From assembly GCA_964403795.1 (NCBI GenBank), contig CAYOHP010000126.1, positions 1-18,460 of the forward strand: a DNA stretch of 18,460 bases, read 5' to 3'. Below, one piece after another: positions 7,261-14,038 of the stretch. The DNA is from CAYOHP01 sp964403795 [NCBI: uncultured bacterium]. GTDB lineage: Bacteria > Muiribacteriota > UBA6191 > CAZXTJ01. The notes under the pieces were generated by a model that was not told the origin of the DNA, searched no databases, and worked only from the letters and a program-made list of their open reading frames with translations. The number at the start of each line of letters is the position of its first letter. The stretch's first letter is position 1. The position numbers were made by a program, and so were the translations under genes.

Positions 7261-8465
7261 GGCCTTCCTCCGCGAGATGGCGGGTCGCGATGCTGGCGGT
7301 CGTGCTCCCGACGGCCCACCCCGCCGGCTCGGAACCCGGGGTGCGGGAACAGCTCGAGCACGAGACCCGGCGCCTGGAGGAGGTCCGGGAGAAGCACGAG
7401 CAGGCCAAGCGCAAGATCCGGGTGCTCTCGAGCCGACGGACCGTGCTCGAGACCCAGCTCAGCCTGAACCGGAGCGAACGATCCGGCCTGGAGCGGCAGA
7501 TCGAGGACCTCAGGCGGGACGCCGAGACCGCCCGCAAGGGAATCGAGGCCTCCACCCGGGAGCTCGGCGAGGCCGAGACCCGCTACCGGGACTACCTGGC
7601 CGACTTCGAGTCGCGGATGGTGCACATCTACAAGCGATCCACCCTCTCGCCCCTGGCGGCGCTGGCACAGTCCCGCTCCGTCGAGGAGCTGGTGATGCGA
7701 ACCCGCTACTTCCTCTTCCTCGAGGAGGACGCGCTGCAGCTGACCGGGCTCCAGGCGATCCGCGACGAGGTGGAGCGCAAGCGGACCGGCCTCGAGAAGG
7801 CGAGGAACGACGCCGAGCGGCTCCGGGCCGAACTGGCCGGCCGGGAGCGGGGACTGGCGCTCAACATCCAGGAGCAGACGGGACTCCTCGAATCGATCCG
7901 CCGGGAGCGGGAGCACGAGGTCGCCAAGTCGGGGAAGCTCCTGGAGGCGAGCCGCATGCTCGAGACCCGGATCGGCAACCTCGGGAGGGCGGCCCGGGTG
8001 GTGGAAGAGGAACGGACCCGACCTCCCCGACCCGCCCCGAAGAAGCTCGGCAAGGGCGACCTCGCCTGGCCGCTCGACGGGGACATCTCGATCGCCCGCC
8101 CCTTCGGGCGGGCGGTGAACGAGACCGGGACCCCCGAGTTCAACTCCGGGCTCGATCTCCAGGTGGACGGCCCGACCCAGGTCAAGGCCGCGGCCGACGG
8201 CAAGGTCCTCTTCCAGGGGGTCTTCTCACCGGTCTACGGCAAGGTGGTCATGCTCGACCATGGCGGGACGCCCGTGAACATCATCTCGCTCTACGGTAAT
8301 CTGGACACCATCCTGGTGGCCCAGGGCCAGGAGGTCCGTACCGGCGACACCCTCGGGATGGTCGGGACCGAGCCGCAGCGGGGCTCACCCCCACCCGTCC
8401 TGCACTTCGAGGTCCGCCGCGGGACCGAGGCCCAGGACCCCCGGGAGTGGATCGCTACGCGTTGA
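7257..8465 (+). CDS. envC: EnvC-like murein hydrolase activator (degenerate LytM/M23 domain)
   Basis: A 402-residue secreted protein. Residues 1-24 form a signal peptide with a basic n-region (R2, R7, R9) and a hydrophobic core, MLAVVLPTA. Residues 28-255 form a long charged coiled coil. Residues 268-400 are a LytM/M23 domain. In active LytM enzymes, zinc and catalysis need HxxxD, a mid-domain His and HxH. Here the first His is N296 (NSGLD, D300 kept), the mid-domain His is N348 (YGNLD), and the first His of HxH is V381 (VLHFE, H383 kept). Three of four histidines are therefore gone, as in EnvC/NlpD-type activators. It should bind FtsX through the coiled coil and activate a separate amidase. 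TTG 7257 overlaps the ftsX stop. No amidase gene is visible in this window. Confidence 0.9.
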   Translation: MRPSSARWRVAMLAVVLPTAHPAGSEPGVREQLEHETRRLEEVREKHEQAKRKIRVLSSRRTVLETQLSLNRSERSGLERQIEDLRRDAETARKGIEASTRELGEAETRYRDYLADFESRMVHIYKRSTLSPLAALAQSRSVEELVMRTRYFLFLEEDALQLTGLQAIRDEVERKRTGLEKARNDAERLRAELAGRERGLALNIQEQTGLLESIRREREHEVAKSGKLLEASRMLETRIGNLGRAARVVEEERTRPPRPAPKKLGKGDLAWPLDGDISIARPFGRAVNETGTPEFNSGLDLQVDGPTQVKAAADGKVLFQGVFSPVYGKVVMLDHGGTPVNIISLYGNLDTILVAQGQEVRTGDTLGMVGTEPQRGSPPPVLHFEVRRGTEAQDPREWIATR

Positions 8466-8511
8466 AGCCGTCGCTGGCACGCCCGACGGGCGAGCCGGAA
8501 GGAAGTGTGAA

Positions 8512-9906
8512 ATGGTGCTCCGTCCCCGATCGCTCCCGGGCCTGATCCTGGCGATCTGCCTGGTCCCGGGTACTCCGGCCGCCCCCAGTCCGGTGCCGGG
8601 GATCCTGAAGACCCTCGAGACGCTGCTGCCGCCGGCGGACCTTCCCCAGGCCGAGCCGGCCGGCGTCCGGGCGCTGCAGGGAGCGGTGGCGGCGGCCGAT
8701 GCCCTGCTCCGGACCCTCGATCCCCACGGCTTCTCGGCGGCCGCCCTGGAGGGTCCCCGGGCCCGGACCACCTCGGCCGAGACCGGATTGCTCCTGGGGC
8801 GGATCGACGGCTACCCCTCGGTGGCGGGCTCCATCCCGTACTCGCCTGCCGCCGCCACCCACCTCGGTGAGGGCGACCGGATCCTGGAGGTCGACGGGGC
8901 GGTGATCCGGGCCGACGAGAGCCTGGCCTCGATCGCGGCCCGGATCGAATCGGGCGAGAAGCCCGAGGTCGAGCTCAAAGTGCTCCATCCCCGGGACCTC
9001 GGCACCTCCAGGCTCACCCTGACCAGGGAGGAGATCCGCCCCCGCGTCCTGGTCCGCAACCTGCCGGAATCGATGCTGTACGTCCAGGTGACCGGCGCCA
9101 CCTCCCTGGTGCTCGCCGAGTACACCCTGCGCCTGGGCAAGCTCCGCAGCGAGAAGCTCGCCGGCGTGGTGCTGGATCTCCGGGGCTGCCGGGGAGGCGG
9201 TCTCGACGAGGCGGTGGTCCTGGCCAATCCCTTCCTCGCCGACCGGCCGGTGGGGACCGAGACTGCCGGTACCGGCCCGGCCCGCACGCTCCGCACCTCC
9301 AAGGACGTGGTCACCTCGGCTCCCCTGGTCGTCCTGGTGGGTTCGGGCACCACGGGTGCGGCCGAGATCGCGGCCCGCAGCCTCCAGGTCAACCACCGCG
9401 GCCTCCTGCTGGGCGGATCCACCCTGGGGATCGCTCCCGAGTACCGCACCCTCGAGCGCTCGGGAGCCCATCTCCGCCTCCCGGCCCGCACCGTGGCCGC
9501 CGCCGAGGGCGATCCGATCACCGGGCGCGGCTTCGCCCCCGATCTGCCGATCCGGGCCGGCTCGCTCCCCAAGGGAGTCGCCAAGACCTTCTCGGACCAG
9601 CTGCTGGCCTTCGCCGAGGGCCGCAAGTGGGAGCCTCCCAAGCAGCAGAGCGCCACCGAGAAGGACCTGAAATCGGCCCTCGGTGAGGGTTCCGAGGAGG
9701 AGGAGCCGGAGGAGGATGCGGATCCCGCCCAGCGCCCCCCGAAGAATCCCGACCAGAAGGTCGACCCTACCTCCGATCCGATGGGACCGGTCGATCCCTT
9801 CCATGACTATCCGATGGTCAAGCGCCACGATCCCCGGCTGGTCCGGGCGGTCCACCTGCTCAAGGCCGCCACCATCTTCTTCCGCCAGGCCAAGACCAAC
9901 GACTGA
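8512..9906 (+). CDS. S41 (CtpA-like) family protein lacking catalytic residues, probable pseudoprotease
   Basis: A 464-residue secreted protein with a signal peptide (about 1-23, TPA-A cleavage region). A PDZ domain (about 90-160) carries GEGDRILEVDG, and a C-terminal-processing-protease fold spans about 180-350 with VVLDLRGCRGGG. Aligned with the next gene, the S41 catalytic Ser is G282, the Lys is I307 and the Gln is Y311. The segment reads VGSGTTGAAE where the neighbour has INEGSASASE, and STLGIAPEY where it has RTFGKGSVQ. The fold is therefore kept but the proteolytic centre is lost. A Glu-rich linker (about 394-402) leads to a conserved-looking tail (435-458) with KRHDPRLVRAVHLLKA. ATG 8512 follows a GGAAGGAAG purine tract. 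A regulatory or scaffold role beside CtpA is inferred. Confidence 0.85.
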   Translation: MVLRPRSLPGLILAICLVPGTPAAPSPVPGILKTLETLLPPADLPQAEPAGVRALQGAVAAADALLRTLDPHGFSAAALEGPRARTTSAETGLLLGRIDGYPSVAGSIPYSPAAATHLGEGDRILEVDGAVIRADESLASIAARIESGEKPEVELKVLHPRDLGTSRLTLTREEIRPRVLVRNLPESMLYVQVTGATSLVLAEYTLRLGKLRSEKLAGVVLDLRGCRGGGLDEAVVLANPFLADRPVGTETAGTGPARTLRTSKDVVTSAPLVVLVGSGTTGAAEIAARSLQVNHRGLLLGGSTLGIAPEYRTLERSGAHLRLPARTVAAAEGDPITGRGFAPDLPIRAGSLPKGVAKTFSDQLLAFAEGRKWEPPKQQSATEKDLKSALGEGSEEEEPEEDADPAQRPPKNPDQKVDPTSDPMGPVDPFHDYPMVKRHDPRLVRAVHLLKAATIFFRQAKTND

Positions 9907-9921
9907 CGGGGAGGGCTCGCC

Positions 9922-11283
9922 ATGTCGCGGATCGCCCGGCTGCTCCTGACCACCAGCTGCATCTTCCTGGCCTTCTCGTTCGCGCTCAATCTGTTCTTCC
10001 TCGGTTCCTCGGTGAACCAGGCCCACGCCGGCAAGCTCCAGTTGAGCTTCCAGCGGGACCTGGACCTGGTGCAGAGGGTGTTCCGCGGCATCCAGGAACA
10101 CTACGTCGAGCCCGAGATCGCCAAGGACAAGACCGCCCTGATCCACGGTGGGGTCGAGGGGATGATCCGGGCCCTGAAGGATCCCTACAGCCGCTTCATG
10201 CCGCCGGAGGGCTTCGACGACATGAAGACCGAATCGGCCGGGGAGTTCGGCGGGCTGGGGATCGTGATCGGGGTCCGGGACGAGCGGGTCACCGTGATCG
10301 CCCCCATCGCCGACACCCCCGCCGACAAGCAGGGGGTGCTGGCCGGAGACATCATCGTCCGGGTGGACGGCGAGCCCATCGACAACCTCGACCTGCAGGC
10401 GGTCGTCGACCTCCTGCGCGGCAAGGTCGGGACCCCGGTGGAAGTGACGTTCTTCCGGCCCGCCACCCGCAAGCTGATCACCGTGAAGATCGTGCGGGCC
10501 AAGATCCCCCTGCCCTCGGTCCGCTCCGCCATGCTCCCGGGCGGGATCGGCTATTGCTACGCCCCGGGCTTCACCCAGAAAACGGCTCCCGATCTCCAGG
10601 CACAGCTCGAGGGGTTCGAGGCCAAGGGGATGAAGGGGTTCATCCTCGACCTCAGGTCGAATCCGGGCGGTCTGCTCGAGGCCGCGGTGGCCATGAGCAA
10701 GCTCTTCCTCGACAAGGGGAAGATCGTCTCGGTCAAGGACCGGGCCGGGACCGAGAACAGCTTCATGAGCTACCGCTCGCCGCTGAAGCCCTGGCCCATG
10801 GTGGTGCTCATCAACGAGGGATCGGCCAGCGCCAGCGAGATCGTGGCGGCCGCCATCCGGGAGAACGAACGGGGGGTGCTCCTGGGGGGCAGGACCTTCG
10901 GCAAGGGATCGGTGCAGACCGTGATCCCGCTGCAGGACGGTTCCGCCATGGCGCTGACGACCGCCTACTACTACACGCCCTCGGGGAAGCTCATCCACAA
11001 GAAGGGCATCCCGCCCGACATCGCAGTGGATGCCAGGCCACTTTCGACCGAAGAATTGATCGAATTGCGCGAGCTACGGGGCCAGCTCTTCGCCGAGCCG
11101 TCCCTCGAGCGCAAGGAGGTCCTCCCGGTGGAGAAGATCGTGGAGCGGCTCGCCGAGCTGGACTCCCAGCTGGGAGAGGCTCTCGGCATCCTGGGCGGCG
11201 GCTTCCGGCTCTCGACCCTGGGCACGGCGCAGCTGGAGCAGGCCGAGAACCGGGTCCCACCCGGAGCGCCGGACGGTCGATGA
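9922..11283 (+). CDS. ctpA: Carboxyl-terminal processing protease CtpA (S41)
   Basis: A 453-residue S41 protease. The N-terminal segment (7-29) is a signal peptide or anchor with AHA at 34-36. The N-terminal helical part includes DPYSRFMPPEGF (87-98). The PDZ domain (about 107-193) has ADKQGVLAGDIIVRVDG. The protease core has ILDLRSNPGGLL (241-252). The catalytic dyad is S303 in GSASASE and K328 in FGKGSVQ, with Q332 also present, so the enzyme looks fully active. CtpA proteases trim C-termini of periplasmic proteins and control peptidoglycan hydrolases. The gene follows the degenerate paralogue by 15 bases and overlaps the deacetylase start by four (ATGA). The C-terminal 80 residues extend past the protease core and may form a dimerisation or partner-binding tail. 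Confidence 0.94.
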   Translation: MSRIARLLLTTSCIFLAFSFALNLFFLGSSVNQAHAGKLQLSFQRDLDLVQRVFRGIQEHYVEPEIAKDKTALIHGGVEGMIRALKDPYSRFMPPEGFDDMKTESAGEFGGLGIVIGVRDERVTVIAPIADTPADKQGVLAGDIIVRVDGEPIDNLDLQAVVDLLRGKVGTPVEVTFFRPATRKLITVKIVRAKIPLPSVRSAMLPGGIGYCYAPGFTQKTAPDLQAQLEGFEAKGMKGFILDLRSNPGGLLEAAVAMSKLFLDKGKIVSVKDRAGTENSFMSYRSPLKPWPMVVLINEGSASASEIVAAAIRENERGVLLGGRTFGKGSVQTVIPLQDGSAMALTTAYYYTPSGKLIHKKGIPPDIAVDARPLSTEELIELRELRGQLFAEPSLERKEVLPVEKIVERLAELDSQLGEALGILGGGFRLSTLGTAQLEQAENRVPPGAPDGR

Positions 11284-12587
11284 CCACCTACGAGGACCTG
11301 AACCTGCTGCGCCGGAGCCTCGGTTCCGCATCTCCCGAGGGTCCTGGCCGACTCGTTCCCCTGTGCGGTCTGCTCCTGGGGGGTATCGTCTCCCTGGGAG
11401 GCGTACTGGCGCTGCAGGGGTCGATGGCGCCGGAGACCTTGCGGGCACCAGGCTCGCCGCCGGTCCGGCTCGCCCACGCCGGCTACGCTCCCCTCCCCGG
11501 ACTTCGCCTGCTCCCGGATGCCGGCCTGGTCTCCCTCCCCGAGACCCTGCTCGGACTCTCCCGCCAGCCCTCGCCGGGAGAACCCGCCCTGACCGGTCCC
11601 CGCGCCAAGCTGGCCGAGCGTCTGGCCGCCGATCTGGAACCCGTCCTGACCAGGATCCTGGGCGACGGCCCCTGGCTTCCCGGGCGAGCGACCGGCAAGG
11701 TCCGCATCACCCTGCCCCGGTGGGCCAACCTCACCTTCCTCTCCCGCCGTCTCGGCTCGGTCCTGGCTCCCCGGAAGGGCGGAGGTTTCCCGGATCCCGG
11801 GCGCCCGGAGAACCCTCGCCTCTCCACCCACCGAGAGGACGACGGCTCGGGGTACCTGAGGATCACCTGTGGATCGGAAGCCCGGCCATGGCTCGACTGG
11901 ACCTTCGACAAGCCCGTCGCCAAGGGCCGGGTGGCCCTGATCGTCGACGACGTCGGCTATGGCGGACCCTCGACCCGCAAGCTCCTGGAGACTCCCATCC
12001 CCATGGGAATCGCCATCCTGCCCTTCTATCCCGGCTCGACCCAGGCCCATGACCGGGCGATCGAGCGGGGCCTCGATCCCATGCTCCACATGCCGATGCA
12101 GCCCAAGGCGGCCGAGGGCAAGTACCGGGAGAACCACGTGGTCGGCGCCCATCTCCCCCCCGAGGAGATCCGACGACGGACCCGGGCGGCGCTCGATTCG
12201 CTGCCGGGGATCCTGGGGTTCAACAACCACATGGGGAGCCTGGCAACCGAGTCCTGGTTCGTCTGCAGCGAGGTCCTGGGGGTGGCCAAGGATCGCCCCC
12301 TGTTCTTCGTCGACAGTCTGACCTCGCCCCGCTCGGTGGCCCAGGAGACGGCCCGCAAGCTGGGGATCCCCACCACCCGCCGCAACACGGCCTTCCTCGA
12401 CAACGATCCCTCACGCGCCGGGGTCGACGCCGCCTTCGCCGAGTTGCTCTCGGCCACCGGGTCGGGACGGGATCAGGTGGCCATCCTGCACGACAAGCCC
12501 GAGAGCGTGGCGAGCATGGACCATGCCCGGACCCGGTTCCGGGACCGGGGGATCGAACTCGCCTTCGTTTCGGAACTGGTACGCTAG
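11280..12587 (+). CDS. yibQ: Divergent polysaccharide deacetylase (YibQ family)
   Basis: A 435-residue membrane-anchored protein. A short cytoplasmic N-terminus precedes one TM segment (about 26-46). A variable region (50-210) comes before the divergent polysaccharide deacetylase domain (215-435). Domain marks are VALIVDDVGYG (D223, D224), LHMPMQP (H270), GFNNHMGS (N316, H317) and a late AILHDKPES (H404). E. coli places envC next to yibQ, and the same pairing recurs here with S41 genes between. The substrate is unknown in the family; deacetylation of an envelope glycan is the usual guess. ATG 11280 overlaps the ctpA stop in ATGA, so the two are probably co-translated. The ectodomain faces the periplasm. 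The late motif usually carries a second His where this protein has Lys, which may affect catalysis. Confidence 0.88.
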   Translation: MTTYEDLNLLRRSLGSASPEGPGRLVPLCGLLLGGIVSLGGVLALQGSMAPETLRAPGSPPVRLAHAGYAPLPGLRLLPDAGLVSLPETLLGLSRQPSPGEPALTGPRAKLAERLAADLEPVLTRILGDGPWLPGRATGKVRITLPRWANLTFLSRRLGSVLAPRKGGGFPDPGRPENPRLSTHREDDGSGYLRITCGSEARPWLDWTFDKPVAKGRVALIVDDVGYGGPSTRKLLETPIPMGIAILPFYPGSTQAHDRAIERGLDPMLHMPMQPKAAEGKYRENHVVGAHLPPEEIRRRTRAALDSLPGILGFNNHMGSLATESWFVCSEVLGVAKDRPLFFVDSLTSPRSVAQETARKLGIPTTRRNTAFLDNDPSRAGVDAAFAELLSATGSGRDQVAILHDKPESVASMDHARTRFRDRGIELAFVSELVR

Positions 12588-12592
12588 CACCC

Positions 12593-13963
12593 ATGTCCGT
12601 GTTCGACTGGTTCCGGAAAGAGCCTCGGAGGCCGCGTCCCGCCCCTCCCAGCGACCCTCCCGCCGGGGGTTCGCCCCAGGTCACCCTGCGCTGGCTGCTC
12701 GGCCTCTCGGGCGATCTCCTCGACGGCTCCAACGAGTCGCTGCGCTTCCGGGAGAACATCGAGAGCCCCAACATCCGCCTGCGGGAACTTCGGGACTGGT
12801 GCCAGGAGGCCCTGGCGGTGCCCGGGGACCCGCAACGCGAGCGGGCCCTGCAGGATCTGGTCAACTCGCTGGGAGTCCGGCTCGGGTTCCAGGTGCAGTA
12901 CGGCGTCTACGAGCAGAGCCATGCCGGCTGGATGCCCTTCGACGGCCTCTGGCGGGTCGACGAGTCCCTCTACCTGGCGATCGAGGTCTTCGCGGCCCGG
13001 CTCGAGGGCATCGACCTCGCCCGCCTCGATCGCGACCTTTCGGCCCTGGTCCGCAATCCGGTGGTGGCCGGAACCCGTCCCGTCGCCTGCTTCGTCCTCT
13101 GCCAGGGGGCCGACCCGGCGATCGAGGACCTGATCCGGCGATCGTCGCTGCATGACCGCATCCGGATCCTCCCGCTCGGGACCCTCTTCGATCTCCTGCG
13201 CATGGACCAGGAGAAGGTCCTCGACCGGGCCCAGCTCCCGGTCCTGCTCCGCCCCTTCTCCCCCACCGGCGTGCACAACCTGCTCGCCTTCCTCGAGCAG
13301 TTCCTGACCGCCGAGCCCAGCCAGCGGCACGGGTTCGAGGGAACCCGCGACCCCGAGAAGTTCCAGCCGGCGGCACCGGCCGCCTCCCTCGACGTCTCGC
13401 TCGAGTCGATCAAGGCCCTCTACCAGGAAGGGCAGCGAAGGGCCGCCCGGGAGCGTCTGAAGACCTACCTCTCGGTCCATCCCGACGACCCCGCGGGATG
13501 GGAAGTTGCGGGCGACTGGGCCCGGGAGCAGGGCGATCTGGAATCGGCCATCCGCGCCTATCGGGCCACCCTGTCTCGGGACTCCGGCTGCGAGGGGGCC
13601 GTACGGTCCCTCTCGGCGCTCTATCGGGAGCGCGGCGAGTACCGTTCCGCCCTCGAGATCCTGGACCAGGCCGGCGGACTCTCGGTATCGGCGACCCTCC
13701 TCGAGGAGCGGGCCCTGCTGCTGCTCACCATGGGCGAGGCCGCCATGGCGGAAGAGGCCGCCGGGGCCGCCCAGGCGAGAGGTGGAGGCGCCGGGGCCCT
13801 GCGCCTGCTGGGACGGGCCCGGGAAGCCACCGGCGACAGGGAAGGCGCGGTCAGCGCCTACCGCAGGGCCCTCGACCTGGAGCCGGAGGACCGCGAGACC
13901 GCCAGTCGCCTCGATCAGCTCTCGGTACCGACCGGGGAAGCCCTCTCCAAGACCGGGACCTGA
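12593..13963 (+). CDS. TPR protein with an N-terminal nuclease-fold-like region
   Basis: A 456-residue protein with no signal peptide, so probably cytoplasmic. The C-terminal half (about 270-440) holds four to five degenerate TPR units; the clearest is GDREGAVSAYRRALDLEPED (414-433). The N-terminal half is not a family I can name. Residues 84-175 run helix, LGFQVQYGVYE, then FDGLWRVDESLYLAIEVF, then a helix and a strand (PVACFVLCQ). That pattern resembles PD-(D/E)XK nuclease-like folds, with D117 and E131 at the acidic positions but Phe133 where Lys would be expected. This is a structural guess. It lies five bases after the deacetylase stop and ends the plus-strand run. The start ATG 12593 has no strong Shine-Dalgarno sequence, which fits translational coupling. 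Confidence 0.72.
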   Translation: MSVFDWFRKEPRRPRPAPPSDPPAGGSPQVTLRWLLGLSGDLLDGSNESLRFRENIESPNIRLRELRDWCQEALAVPGDPQRERALQDLVNSLGVRLGFQVQYGVYEQSHAGWMPFDGLWRVDESLYLAIEVFAARLEGIDLARLDRDLSALVRNPVVAGTRPVACFVLCQGADPAIEDLIRRSSLHDRIRILPLGTLFDLLRMDQEKVLDRAQLPVLLRPFSPTGVHNLLAFLEQFLTAEPSQRHGFEGTRDPEKFQPAAPAASLDVSLESIKALYQEGQRRAARERLKTYLSVHPDDPAGWEVAGDWAREQGDLESAIRAYRATLSRDSGCEGAVRSLSALYRERGEYRSALEILDQAGGLSVSATLLEERALLLLTMGEAAMAEEAAGAAQARGGGAGALRLLGRAREATGDREGAVSAYRRALDLEPEDRETASRLDQLSVPTGEALSKTGT

Positions 13964-13992
13964 GGCCGGTCCCCCCCCGCCACCCGCCGAAC

Positions 13993-14008
13993 CCCCGATC
14001 CGACGGGG
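13993..14008. terminator. Small hairpin between convergent genes, possible bidirectional terminator
   Basis: CCCCG (13993-13997) pairs with CGGGG (14004-14008) around a six-base loop. It lies in the 75-base gap between the TPR gene (plus) and the phosphatase gene (minus). More GC palindromes follow (GCATGC, GGGCCC). There are no T runs, so the call rests on position and pairing only. Confidence 0.28.
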
Positions 14009-14038
14009 CCGCATGCGCAAAGGGCCCGCGCCCTGCCG

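Noticed and set aside
8512-9906. First S41 gene as a decayed pseudogene
   Set aside because: The frame is intact, the signal peptide, PDZ domain, core strands and C-terminal tail are preserved, and it has a good ribosome site, so a maintained non-catalytic protein fits better.
8455-10998. Minus-strand open frame of about 847 codons opposite the two S41 genes
   Set aside because: It mirrors the plus-strand codon bias; the His/Gln/Gly-rich composition has no domain signatures, while the plus strand encodes convincing S41 proteins.
13964-14038. C-rich and GC-palindromic convergent gap as a repeat or mobile-element end
   Set aside because: Only short palindromes are present; no direct repeats, terminal inverted repeats or transposase are nearby.
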